From Cladochytrium replicatum (taxonomy: Eukaryota > Chytridiomycota > Chytridiomycetes > Cladochytriales > Cladochytriaceae), in the NCBI GenBank assembly GCA_025526935.1, contig JAHLKD010000017.1, forward strand, positions 310,001-374,000: a stretch of DNA of 64,000 nucleotides, given 5' to 3'. A program made the position numbers and the translations under genes. Under the pieces are notes generated by a model. The model was not told the DNA's origin, did not search any database, and saw only the letters and a list, made by a program, of their open reading frames with translations. Of the stretch, positions 10,766 to 22,895 are shown one piece after another (position 1 is the first letter of the stretch; the number at the start of each line of letters is the position of its first letter).

Positions 10766-12355
10766 TCCTCGAAGAACGATGGGACGACGAAGTACTTGAG
10801 AGGGTCAATAACGGTGGGCGTGTCCGCGTTGCCGGTTTCGCTCGCGTCGAGAACTAAACAGCTTCATTGGACTAAGTGGGCGATGGACTTAGCGAGCGCG
10901 AACGGACACGTCAACGTGCTGGACTGGTGGAGATCCAGTAAACTCGAGATGCGGTGGTCCAAGTACGCAATAGACGAAGCGAGCGCACGTGGACATTTGC
11001 ATGTGCTCGATTGGTGGAGAACGAGTAGGCTGCGCATGGTTTGGGGAACGAGAGCTCTTGACGATGCAAGCATGAACGGAAAACTTACTGTTCTGAATTG
11101 GTGGGTTGCGAGCGGGCTCGAATTGAAGTGGAACGAGCGGGCAATGACTTTAGCGAGTGAGACTGGGCACGTTGACGTTCTTGATTGGTGGAAGTCCAGT
11201 GGGTTGGAGTTGAAGTACAACAGCCACGGGATCGACCAATCGAGCACCCGTGGACACGTTCATGTTCTCGAATGGTGGAAATCAAGCGGGCTCGAATTCA
11301 CCTGGGGCATGGCCGCAATGAACGACGCGAGCAGATTCGGTCATGTTCCGGCCCTTCAGTGGTGGCTTGACAGCGGGTTGAAGCTGGCCTACAACTCTCT
11401 AGCTATGGATAGAGCCAGCGGGAACGGTTGGGTAGACGTGCTTCAATGGTGGAAAGACAGTGGGCTCGATTTGAAATGGACACGGGCCGCGATGGACTCG
11501 GCGACTCGGAACGGTTATGCGCACGCTTTGGATTGGTGGAAATCAAGCGGTTTAGATATACGATATAGTTATGTCTTTATTGGTGTGTACGGCAGTCGAG
11601 GCGGGCACGAAAATGTTCTTGAATGGTGGTGGAAGAGTGGGAATGATATTGCTTGGAGAGAGGATGTCATCCATGTAGCATGCGCCAATGGCCACGACCG
11701 AGTGTTGGAGTGGTGGAAACAATCGGGGATCAAGATGAGTTACACGCAATTCGGGATGGACATTGCAAGTGAGAACGGGCACACGAATGTCCTCGAATGG
11801 TGGAGGAACAGTGGATTCAAACTGCGGTACAGTGAACGTGCGATTGACCAGGCAAGCCAGTACGGGCTCATCGATGTTCTCGAATGATGGAGAGCAAGCG
11901 GTCTTGAATTAAAATGGACCTCGTTAGCCATCGATAAGGCGAGTAGAAACAACAATGTCGATGTGCTGCAGAGGTGGAATGACAGTGGTCTCGAACTTCG
12001 ATATACAGATGATGCCATGGATTTGGCGAGCTGGAACGGGCACCTTGTTGTTTTGGATTTGTGAAGCGGAGTGGACTGAAGTTGAGGTGGTCAGAAAGTA
12101 CCATGGACTCGGGCGAGCGAGAACGGGCCCGCATGTGGACGTTCTTGAGTGCTGGAAGCGTAGTAGATTAAAACTCGAATGGACAGAATCGGCGATGAGT
12201 TTAGCAAGCGAACAGGGTCACATCGCTGTACTGGAATGGTAGAAAAGAAGCGGGCTAAAATTAAAGTGGACGGAAAATGCGATCTACAACGCTAGTGCGG
12301 CGGGACAGCTAATGGTCCCGGAGTGGTGGGAAAGAAGTGGGCTTGAACTGCCAGT
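10766..12355 (+). pseudogene. Array of 29-residue W-rich ankyrin-like repeats, decaying
   Basis: From about 10880 to 11887 eleven units of exactly 29 codons (87 bases) follow one another. The consensus is roughly AMDxASxNGHVxVLxWWKxSGLxLKW, one residue or more at each x. It resembles the helix-turn-helix part of ankyrin repeats but is shorter than the usual 33 residues; such proteins are usually binding scaffolds. The frame has no ATG before 10882 and a stop at 10763. At 11885-11887 a TGG codon reads TGA. Repeat units then continue in frame to 12064, meet a frameshift, and continue in other frames to about 12350, with another WW codon read as TAG at 12240. I infer a formerly longer gene, now truncated at both ends, although a short expressed product is possible. 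Confidence 0.65.
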
Positions 12356-12747
12356 AGGCGGGTATTTATCACTGTTTGGAGTAGCGTTAAGTTGTTACAT
12401 ATTTTTAAAAACAGCAAAATGCAATGATTGAATAAAGTCCTAATAAACACATCCAAGTCTCATGTGCAGAGGGATGTCAACAGATTCTCCCAAGTTTTAC
12501 CGCTCCAGCAAGATCGACGTAAATTCTTGAAAATGTATCATTCCCAAACCGACTGAATTCTCGATTCCCACGCTTCAACACGAACACGAACAGGTGACAC
12601 ACTACCTACTGGTGGCAGTGTATCGCACGGCAAATCCTTTCAGGTGAGCGACGGAGGGAGGGAAGGAATGAGAAGGGAAGGCGTGTCGATGTACGATACA
12701 GTACGAAAATGGGAATCGACAGCAGAGAGGTCGATGATACTGGGGAT

Positions 12748-12796
12748 GAATGGATGGATGGATGGATGCATGGTTGGTCGGTTGGTTGGTTGGTTG
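12748..12796 (+). repeat. (TGGA)n and (TTGG)n simple repeats upstream of RPS16
   Basis: ATGG/TGGA units span about 12748-12769 and TTGG units about 12772-12796, roughly 220-270 bases upstream of the RPS16 start. The rest of 12356-13014 shows no gene. A similar TGGA tract in the same relative orientation lies upstream of RPL13. Confidence 0.85.
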
Positions 12797-13014
12797 AATT
12801 AACGGAACGACGTTGGAATGCGGCCGGCCCATTTCTCGAACATGCTCAAATTGTCACGGACTTAATTTTTGCTGGAGTTGGCGGTTCGTTCGGGAAGTTC
12901 CAGTGCTTGAGTTTGGAAATATGTAGAGTTGGAGGAACGAACGAGGAACCTGTCGCCAAATGAGTGATTTCCTGAACTTCGATTTTATCGTCTTCAACAG
13001 ATAACACATACACG

Positions 13015-14030
<1,016 letters not shown>

Positions 14031-15889
14031 ATGTCAAGGGTGATTCTGGGTGTCGGGGCACTAGGCGTCGTGATTGGCCTTGCCTCTTTTGCCTTCTACC
14101 TCTACGTAGTGCTTGCCAACGACAGCTGGCGTTATGGCAGTGGATACTGGTGAGTGGCGGCAACTTCACGCACTTTCAATTACTGAGAACTTTGAAAAGG
14201 GGTTTTCTGGCATTCGCATGGAGTATACTTGTCGCAATCAACTTGGCAGCCCTCCGCTCTGCATCGAAGGGCAGCACTCTCCCAGGGTCAAAGGACCACA
14301 ACCCACCTCGTCTGCGCGGACATATCCGTAGCATTCTCACTTCCCCGCAGCGAATTCTCGCAATCATCATCGCGCTGATGTATCTAATATCCGGAATCTC
14401 TCTTTTCTTCGCCCGATCCGGTGAACAGCCCGCTGCCGGGTTTGCAATCGTTGCATTCCTCGAAGCTGCGCTGGCTGCTTACCTGCACCAATCTGCATCT
14501 GTCCACTGCGATGGTCAGACTAGCGCCAGGCTGGTGAAGGGTCGTCTTGGGTTGGCGGGCTACATCTTCTACAACTTCTTCGGGGCGATTTTCGGTGTGA
14601 TCGTGTTCATCTTCTCGTTCGGTGCTACAGTCCAGGCTATCGGATTGGCCGCTGACAACATGAGCCCGTTGACAGGTCCTCTTCCAGGGACTTTATACAC
14701 TCCTGTGGGATACTCTCACAGGATGCATCTGTACTGCAATGGAACGAAGCAGCAGCTTGATGATCCTATCGGTAAGCCGACTTCATCAAAGAAAGCTCTT
14801 GTGCTGATCGGCGCAATATTTTACAGTGTGGTTTGAACATGGTTTGGGTGGTCAGGCACTGGACTGGTCCTGGGTCCAACAAAACGTTTCTCAGTATGCT
14901 CGCACTTGCGCAGTTGATCACAGCGGTTATGGATACTCTGACGTCGGACCGAACCCTCGCGGTACCCAGGCTCGCATTCGTGAGGTTCAGGGACTCCTTA
15001 AGGCTTCCAACATCACCGATGACTTGCTTATTGTGGGACACTCCATGGCGGGATGGAACGGTTAGTTTGGAATGGTTATGATTTGCTTTTGTTTCTTACA
15101 CACGACTTGTAGTACGCTCTTTACATCGCGAGTTGACAACCAACCTGATCACCGGGATCGTATTTGTGCGTAAAGAATCGAGAAAAACATGACTGGCAAT
15201 ATGCTTAATTTAAGAATTTGACAGGCCGATCCAGTAACGGATGTGAACGCCCGCGGATGTGGAACTCGAAGCTCTGACAGGGTTTCACTGCTTGTGAGTG
15301 ATTTCCTATTTTATGCAATGAGCTTGTCTGATTGATTTTTCCATTCAGTATGCTGCCGCCCAGCATCTCTCTGTTTACGGAATCACCCGTGCTTACTCCG
15401 TTCTCCCTGCGTTCCCGGAAAAAGATAACATCCAGAGTTTGCCCCAGGGCAATTCGCAGCGCTACTTTACGAACCTGTTCACGAACTGGGATCTTTTCCA
15501 ACGTGAGCCCCGAAAATCCCGTTGGTTCGATTCCAACGATCTAAACCATTTATTTAGGCAACGCTGAGCAGTCTACCGCTTTCGACTCTTGTAGTTTCGC
15601 ATTGAACGCAGTCAACGGTCCCTTCGCGAACCCACGCCAGGCGAGCGTTTTCGGAATCAACGATGCTACCTTCGGCGCGATGCCGTATGGACTCGTTTTA
15701 GCTTCAAACGGGATCAACGCTGAGAACATGGGGAAATTGTCCACCGATGCCATTGTCGCCACCTCCCCGAGCACCCACGTCGGTTTGCTTCACAAGAAAC
15801 CCGGTGCGGACGTCATCAGTGACGTTGTTGCTCAGGTGTTCGCAAAAGTTCGCCGGAATAAGCAGACTGGAATTACCAAGTTGAATTGA
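14031..15889 (+). CDS. Membrane-anchored alpha/beta hydrolase
   Basis: Seven exons (14031-14149, 14200-14771, 14827-15060, 15113-15165, 15225-15293, 15349-15502, 15558-15889) give 510 residues with consistent phases. The first 215 residues hold about five hydrophobic segments (for example GVVIGLASFAFYLYVV and ILAIIIALMYLISGISLFF), so the N terminus is probably embedded in a membrane. The rest is an alpha/beta hydrolase fold: an oxyanion-type FEHGLGG, DHSGYGYSD, the nucleophile elbow GHSMAG (serine), and a late THVGLL histidine suitable for a catalytic triad. Substrate unknown; lipase, esterase or peptidase are all possible. Fungal proteins with this arrangement are generally uncharacterised. 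Start chosen at ATG 14031 because it gives a hydrophobic first exon that splices in frame. Confidence 0.82.
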
Positions 15890-16365
15890 GCACTTTTTTT
15901 TAATTTCTTGATAATTGACCGATACAGCTCTTCCAACATTCTATGTTCCAGGTAATTTTTTTTTTTGTTTTTGCATTTGAGCCTCTTGTGGTCCGTTAGT
16001 TCTCTTCGTACTTTTCCAAGGTCATCCAAAAACCCAAACAATTCATTGAATGATGTGTAAAATGTTGACAGAACATCAAAGCCACAAACAGCTTGAGACA
16101 CATTCGGGCGGATAGATACAAGCCCTTCAACTTGTCTTCGGGCTTCATTCACTCTCCACCCGCGATCCAAGTGCCCATTATGATTTTCCGTTTCTGCAGA
16201 TGAGAGTCGTTTTGCTCCGATTCTCAGTCGCGGACTTATCGAATCACGTATCAGGCGAAGGTGATTGAGGAGGCAGTGGACTTTTTCCCTTTGGAGAGAG
16301 GGGATCCTGGGGCCAATGTACCGGCTGTACTTAATTGCACGCCATTTTGATCTCCAAATCAACAT
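15832..16365 (-). CDS. Possible small uncharacterised gene, convergent with hydrolase
   Basis: A continuous ATG-initiated frame of 177 codons. Its first 130 residues are helix-rich and charged (HCLLNHLRLIRDSI, NELFGFLDDLGKVRREL). The last part runs through an A-rich tract and into the antisense of the hydrolase 3' end, so a real stop or intron may lie earlier. No family recognised. Confidence 0.3.
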   Translation of the reverse strand: MLIWRSKWRAIKYSRYIGPRIPSLQREKVHCLLNHLRLIRDSISPRLRIGAKRLSSAETENHNGHLDRGWRVNEARRQVEGLVSIRPNVSQAVCGFDVLSTFYTSFNELFGFLDDLGKVRRELTDHKRLKCKNKKKNYLEHRMLEELYRSIIKKLKKSAQFNLVIPVCLFRRTFANT

Positions 16366-16623
16366 GATATATGTAGAACAATTGAAACCTATTGATCCGG
16401 TTCACAAACATTCAATAAAACCTCAATCTAATTGAAAAACAGTTGACCAGTTTAACCGAAAACCTATTGACACCGTTTGCAAGAAAACATGAGCTCAGCA
16501 GGTGGTCTACCCCACCCATTTAAAAATTTTTTGGAATTGTTGGAGAAATTGTGGCTAGTGTAATGTTATTGTAGCTAACTTTGATCTCCACAATTTCATA
16601 CGAAACGTCTTTTGGCTTGTCTT

Positions 16624-16847
16624 GATCATTATTTGGCTTGCTATTTGTTTCTGTTTGCAGTTCGGATTGATTGAATGTTTTTCCAGCGTTCAGTTATAAA
16701 AAGGGCAAGTGGGTCTTGGGAAATACATCATTACAGATCATTATTTGGCTTGCTATTTGTTTCTGTTTGCAGTTCGGATTGATTGAATGTTTTTCCAGCG
16801 TTCAGTTATAAAAAGGGCAAGTGGGTCTTGGGAAATACATCATTACA
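16624..16847 (+). repeat. Perfect 112-base tandem duplication
   Basis: 16624-16735 and 16736-16847 appear identical. Each copy contains TATAAAAAGG, a TATA-like element, and a TTTGCAG acceptor-like site. Absence of substitutions implies a recent duplication. Confidence 0.93.
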
Positions 16848-16899
16848 AAAGTGAATATTCACTAGTCTCTTCAAACTCTCACGAGCCCCAATCACAACA

Positions 16900-19370
16900 T
16901 TATCACTCGTCCAATCCCACAGCAATTCCTTATTGTAATCTGAAATGGAACAGAGAAACCTCAAACATCTGCTCCGTCTTCACCTTCAGCATAGTCTTCA
17001 CAATCCTCAAGTTCATTGTCTGGCTCTTCAGGTTCCTCCTCAATCCATGTTTGTCTTGTATTTCATTGATTAGAAGTTTGCTTTCAAAAGAGACGTCAAC
17101 ACTTACAGTCAACTGTTTTTTCATTTCAAACTGCTCTCTCTCTAGTATCACATCTTCAATGACTCTGTTCGATGGACTTGATATCTTTTTCGCACAACTT
17201 GCAGTGACTGAGCGCAATCAAACAGGGAAAGTGGCCAAGGTTGAGCCGGCCAAAAGGAATCATTGAATTGAACGCGTCGCGTGGCCGGTCTCCAAAATGG
17301 CTTCCGATCCAATCTTCAGAAACTGTCGAGAGGTCTGAGCTACGAGAAGGCCACGTGCTCACAGAAGCTGCACTCGAAGATGAATAGCTTGTGGGCAGTG
17401 AGTGTCCATCGTCCTGGATGTCATGCAGTGACAAAAATTATTGTTCTTGTCGCTCGTCCTGGGTATCAGCAGCAGGCCTTTTCCATTTGAAAGTGGATGG
17501 AAGATTTGAGAGCAACTCATGCACGCAATTTTGCAGTTCCCCTCAATTCAGATTTGCAGATTGTTCCCCTTTGCCCTTTAATGAAAGGAAAGCGGGATGG
17601 GGCACAGGATCGTTTCATCTGTAGGTTTGTGCAAGTGGTTTCCTTGGCTGACAGCAGGGATCGTACTGCGAGTTCCAAATTGCTGGTATGCTTGTGCCCA
17701 CCAGAATTGCGAGGCGTTGTGGTTGCCCCCGAGTTGCCAGTAGTTGTCCATGTCCCAGAGTTGCTTAGCATTGGTTAAGGTTCGGTGGGTCCGGGTTGGG
17801 TCCTGGTTTCAGAGGCGACCTAAATTAAACCCTCATTTGGGGTCGTGTTTGTCCAGGCACCTGCCGGGTCACTGACGGGTAGGAGTGGTACACCTGGACC
17901 CGAAGTGGTTGAAACCCTTACCTACCCTGAACCGCCAGGTCTTTGCTGCTCAGGAGAGGAGTGGTTGAACTTGAGTTAGAACACGCTTGATATTTACATG
18001 AACACTTTGTGTCTCTCTGTGGACAGGTGATGGCATAAAGCTTGCTGTTTGCATAACAATCAGCACTTATTGTCAATTTCTCACACACGATTCTCCAGAA
18101 ATGCATACATTTAATGAAACTGTTTGTAAATTTTTCCGCAATTGTTATATTGTTTTTAATGAGCGCCTTCACTTCACATTCAAACCCAACCACATTATCG
18201 GCACCTCGTCAGTAAAGTTGAGGAGTGATAATGTCATTTCACACTGGTCCCTTTTGCACAAACGGTATCATGGGAGATGCAGTTTTCATTTGTGGGCAGA
18301 TAATCCCAGGGCAAGCCAAGTTTGCCCTCCTACTTGTCTTCAGCAAAGGCAATCAGATTGTGCTGTAGATGTATGGCAACAAATGATAATATAATCACTA
18401 TTGGAGAGCTCAGGACAAAAGAACAGACCCTACATATTGTAAGCAGAATGCAAAGTCTTCCTGCAAAGAAAGATAAACAAGAGCGGGACTTGGTTAGACA
18501 ATATGGGGAATATATCATGTGGAGCAGAAAATGTAAGAGATATTCTATGTGTTCAAGTCATGCAAGAGGTTCTTGGGATTTGATATAGCTGGATCAAGTT
18601 TGGTTCGTGATGTTGGCTGGTTCAAATTGCATTTACAAAGACAAAAGGCAAAAAGATCAAGCAATATTTCGATTTCACGAACTTGACATACAGAAAGTTC
18701 CTACACATCATCTGATTAAGTCTTTTGGGTCTAAACTTGGAGTCAGTCATTCTCGTAATTCAACAAACATACTTGCTAACATTCGATCTGCGAGGTTCAA
18801 TGGAGAGCAATTTCAGTAATTAGACACCAAATACTAAATTGCTCCATTAATTAAGCAATAGAGGTTAAAGACAGTCTTCGACGAACCCAACTTACGAAGC
18901 TTAGTCGTATCACTTCAATTCTCAGTGTGACCACAGATGTTCTTTCCAAACCATTTGAAAAGCTGGATGGACAATCTATAATTGTGGTTTGTCTCTACGA
19001 AGAGTTTACTCCTAGAACCACTGACGAGTTCAGCGACATTAAGTTGAAGCTCAGTAACACATGGAGCATGTACTGGGGCACCTATCTAATTTGCAAAGTT
19101 AGCGTCCAACATGATTGCTCTCATACATGTCAAATGAAAAGACAAATGATTGTTGTTTGGGAGCAAAAAGAATGGGTTGGAGATGGTCTGACAATAGAAT
19201 ATTGTGGTGATGGTAATTTTTTTTGAATGTGTTTAAGTTTGGATACAACGAACAGTAATTTGGGAATACGCACACAAAGCCCCACTTGTTGGCCTCACAA
19301 CGCCTCAGTAGTGCAAAGTTTCTGAACCCCTCGTAGCATTCCAGTCGGTATCGATGAATATCAGAGGGGG
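16900..19370. other. Gene-poor region with decayed coding-like fragments
   Basis: No intact gene seen. Several stretches read as plausible protein for 30-60 residues and then shift frame. Minus strand 17434-17156: a Ser-rich segment followed by HCKLCEKDIKSIEQS. Minus strand near 16990-17060: an acidic tail EEEPEEPDNELEDCED. Plus strand near 18250-18370: TNGIMGDAVFICGQIIPGQA. Plus strand 18570-18660: FLGFDIAGSSLVRDVGW. Family not recognised. Such mosaic frames suit an old mobile element or dead genes, which is inference. Confidence 0.4.
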
Positions 19371-19371
19371 C

Positions 19372-19537
19372 ACCGAATTGATTTGGGCTGGGACTCACCT
19401 TGACATAGCCCAATTGTGGTATCCAAACTTCTGCTGTCAGTTTGTTTGGATAGAGAAATACTGCCAATGTCCAGAAAACATGCTTCCCTACCGAATTGAT
19501 TTGGGGTCGGACTTACCTTGACATAGCCACATTGTGG
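19372..19537 (+). repeat. Two imperfect 48-base copies 118 bases apart
   Basis: 19372-19419 and 19490-19537 share ACCGAATTGATTTGGG, ACCTTGACATAGCC and ATTGTGG, with about five differences. The intervening sequence is unrelated. Confidence 0.75.
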
Positions 19538-19970
19538 CTCTGCTTAGACAGACGTTCCACATCAACAGTCAGGACCGGGTCCATGTACTGCCATGTGTTG
19601 CATTCAGTTGTTAGAAACTTCAAGCCACTTTCCTTGCAGTTGACAGGTGAACTTTGGAGTGGTCAAAGAAAATTTGAAAGGGGGATGGGTGCAACAAATG
19701 TACAACAAAAAAGTCACATTAAGGTGTCCTCAATACCCTGAAACATGGCTTAGCCACTGAAAACTGCATTTCGAAAGCGTTTCAACCCTCAGTTTGAAAA
19801 GTTTATGGTTGAATGTGTGCTATTGATGTGGTGGACAGAAAACACTGCAGAAACAACAGGAACACCACAACTCCTAAAATACATCCAACTCATACCGAAA
19901 TGTGCTTGTCCTGCTCCCCCCAGCTGCCCATCCATCCCACAAACCAAATAATGTAGACCTCTCTTCACGT

Positions 19971-20711
19971 TTATTTGTCCTTCTTTTCTGACTCGGCAGC
20001 CTCCTTTGCCCGGGCCGCACGCACACCAACCAGCTTGGCGTCTGCCCTCGACCGCCTGAGGTGGAGGAAAGCATGTGCCTTCTGTTCGCCAGAAATCTTG
20101 CCGTACTCGAGGACGGGCTCGGATTTGGTGATGGGGAAGAGAGAACCGGTGAGCTGGGTGGCAGCCTTGACGTCTGCGACCTGAAGTCCAGCACGATTAG
20201 ATTAAAACTTATAAAAAGCACGGTTATTTGGTGCAAGTACCTGGCTGTCGCCGTTCTTTGGCTTTCCAGCCTTGCGGGGGAAGACGATGAGTTTGCTCTT
20301 GTACTCCTGGAGACGGGCAACGTTGGTGTCGAGGGACTCGGAAGAGCGGTTGCGGCGGCGGTGGTCAACAGCGATACCAATGGAGCGGGCAGCCTTCCTG
20401 CTGATTCCCGCAGCCTGGTCAAAACTGAATAAGCATAAAATTATGCACATTGATTATTTCGACAATACCTTGAGCTCCTCGAGGGTGAAACCACGGCCAG
20501 CGCGGACCTTGGTGTTGTACTTCAAGGTGGGAGCGCGAACAGCGGGGCGGAGAAGACCGTCGACGGGGCGGGGAGCGATAGCGGCAGCCTTCTTTGTGCG
20601 AGCGATCCTCCTGCTCTTCTTCTTGGCGGGCTGGTCGAACCATGTCTTCACACGGAGTTGCCAGTCCTTGTGGAGATGGGCGTTGGGGAGTTGGTTGTTG
20701 TGGCTCACCAT
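19971..20711 (-). CDS. RPL13: 60S ribosomal protein L13 (eL13)
   Basis: Large-subunit ribosomal protein. Exons on the minus strand 20711-20469, 20414-20241 and 20180-19971 give 208 residues, the usual family length, all phase 0. Begins [18 protein letters not shown]; includes [53 protein letters not shown] and ends in a lysine-rich tail. The first intron uses the more distal of two AG sites (GACCAG), which restores the conserved LKAAGI. ATCC tracts lie 200-290 bases upstream. Confidence 0.97.
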
Positions 20712-20906
20712 TGTTCACGAAATCTGCATGAAGAGAGTGAGCAACGAGGGGGGCTGACAAAAATCGATGGAGCGAGTATTGACAAAGATCCCCACTCATT
20801 TCTCTAGCATGACACTTGTTGACGTCGACGATTCCACTAATGTCAACCATCATCGACATCCACGTACACGTCTCATCGAAATCATCACCCGCCACCCATC
20901 CACCCT

Positions 20907-21004
20907 ATCCATCCATCCATCCATATCGAGGCACCGAGTCAGTGTACGTCCGTCCTGCTCCTGCAGCATCGCCCATCCAACTAATACATCCATCATCCAT
21001 CCAT
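20907..21004 (+). repeat. (ATCC)n tracts upstream of RPL13
   Basis: Tracts at 20907-20924 and 20987-21004. On the RPL13 coding strand they read GGAT/TGGA, the same sense as the tract upstream of RPS16. Apart from these, 20712-21564 shows no gene; it is the divergent interval between RPL13 and the surface-protein gene. Confidence 0.8.
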
Positions 21005-21564
21005 TGACGTGTCTTCCCTTGCGTTTCTCCTGCAACACACCTGAGCGACGACTGGACACGTGACTCTGTGTTGCACGCTGTGGGTCGTTTTCGGCCGAGT
21101 CTTTTTTGTGTGGAATTGTGTATTTTCTATTTTCCGAGCTGTGCTATTTTGTATGATAAAAGCGCACAAGTGCATCAGTGCGTCATTCTGCTTTACTTTG
21201 CGACCACCACTACTGAACTAATACTGAACGTAAGTGTTGGCACTAACACTGTAATAGTTTATCACCCCTTTCCACGCCACAACCACAACACCAGTGATGG
21301 TACTGCATTGCGTCTGTGTGGCTGTGGGTGTCCGAATCAGGGTGATGGTGGGTAGCACTGATTGATCTGCTGTCTGTTAAGAGCAGCAAGCACACCGGAC
21401 TGTTTGCACTCCACCCGTCAACCACCCGCCAGTTCCAGTTCTGTGCTTGATGCATGCATACCTGATCTGTTCTACCACTATAAAAAATAATAATGCTATC
21501 TCTACACCAGCCATAGCACTGCCACCATACCATTAATTCAAATTTGGTGCCCAGCCTTCCCCCC

Positions 21565-21571
21565 TATAAAA
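21565..21571 (+). promoter_or_regulatory. TATA box of surface-protein gene
   Basis: TATAAAA lies 87 bases upstream of the ATG at 21658, after a pyrimidine-rich stretch; position and match are typical of a highly expressed fungal gene. Confidence 0.6.
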
Positions 21572-21657
21572 CCGCAAATCCCCCCCTCTCGTCTGCCAGT
21601 CGTAGGACGAACCTCCCTTAGATTTAGATACTGCCTACGCACTACAGCCCACGCTCA

Positions 21658-22895
21658 ATGAAGTCTCTTTCCTTCATCGCTCTCTTGCTCGCCGTGCTCT
21701 TTGCACTTGTCGCCGCGTATGTTATATATTCAATGTCTGTTGGTTGTAGTTTTAACATGGTGTTAACAGTCAGGATGACACCATCCCTGGTGGTCCAGGT
21801 GCAACTGCCACCTCTGACATTATCCCTGGTGGTCCAACTGCTGAGCCCACTTCTGCCGAGACCATCCCTGGTGGCCCAGGCGGTGAACCCACCGGCGAAG
21901 AGCCTACCGGCCCTGCTCCGACTTCCAAGGAACCCGAACCCACGTCTGAACCCCCCCAGCAGACTGAGGAGCCGGAAACCTCTGAGCCCCCCAAGACCTC
22001 TGAACCCCCCCAGCAGACTGAAGAGCCCTCGCAGCCTCCCAAGACCTCCGAACCGGCAGTAACGTCTGCTGCTCCCAGCTCTGCTGCCCCGACTGGTGCG
22101 GCTTCGTCTGCCCCCAACTCTGGAATCGTTAACCCCACCTCCGGTGGGCCAAACAACCAGATCACAGAGACCTCTGCTGTCCCTACCTCCACGGAGTCTG
22201 AGCTTCCCTGGTGCGACGAGCTCACTACCGACCACAACGGCGGCTACCCTACTGGCACCCCCACCGGTACAGTTGAGGGTGGTAACTCTACACCTGGCGG
22301 TGGCTACCCTACTGGGCCTGTTGACGGAGGTAACTCTACCCCAGGAGATGGCTATCCCACTCCTTCTGGGGGCGTTGAAGGCGGCGAATCTCCATCCACA
22401 CCATGTGACGGCAGCAACGGTACCCCTACCGGCGATGTTGAAGGAGAAGGCCCTACCCCCTCCGACTCTGGCTACGGTACCACCCCCGGTGATGTTGAAG
22501 GCGAGGGCCCAACTCCCTCCGACGCTGGCTACGGCGGCTACCCGACCACACCTGGCGATGTTGAAGGCGAGGGCCCTACTCCTACAGACCGCCCTGACGA
22601 AGACTGCCTTGAGTGGGAAGACGAGATCGACGGCACCCCTGCGGACACTCCCACCGACACCCCTACCACCACTCCTGGTGATGTTGAGGGCGAGGTCAGC
22701 GGTACCCCTTCCATTGCCCCCTCTGATGGCTACTCGAACCAGTATCTGGTCGGTGAGGCCGCGAAGAAGGACGAGACCTCCAACATTGCTGCCATCGCTG
22801 CCGGGTCTGCTGCTGGTATCGTTGCTGTTGGTGCCATCATCGGCGCTGGTGTATACGTTGCCCGCCGCAAGCGCGCACAGGCACACATGGCTTGA
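21658..22895 (+). CDS. Mucin-like single-pass cell-surface protein
   Basis: Exon 1 (21658-21716) encodes a signal peptide (MKSLSFIALLLAVLFALVAA); a 53-base intron follows; exon 2 (21770-22895) completes 394 residues. The ectodomain is Pro/Thr/Ser/Gly/Glu-rich with three repeat types: IPGGP blocks at the start, SEPPQQTEEP/PPKTSEP next, and four or more GDVEGE units, most extended as GDVEGEGPTP, later. Isolated cysteines (PWCDEL, TPCDGS, EDCLEW) could pair. Near residue 360 a transmembrane helix (AAGIVAVGAIIGAGVYVA) is followed by RRKRAQAHMA, a stop-transfer tail. This is type I membrane topology, so the repeats face outside. Repeat composition suggests heavy O-glycosylation and a role in the wall or adhesion (inference). 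The other long frames over this locus are by-products of its composition. Confidence 0.82.

Noticed and set aside
19874-20422. 182-codon frame overlapping RPL13 on the same strand
   Set aside because: It is an alternative frame running through RPL13 introns and exons; the conserved L13 protein explains the locus.
21642-22886. A 414-codon minus-strand open frame and a 313-codon plus-strand frame (22096-23037) over the surface-protein gene
   Set aside because: They result from the repetitive, G/C-rich codon pattern of the true gene. The real frame has a signal peptide, spliced intron and membrane anchor; the others have only low-complexity composition.
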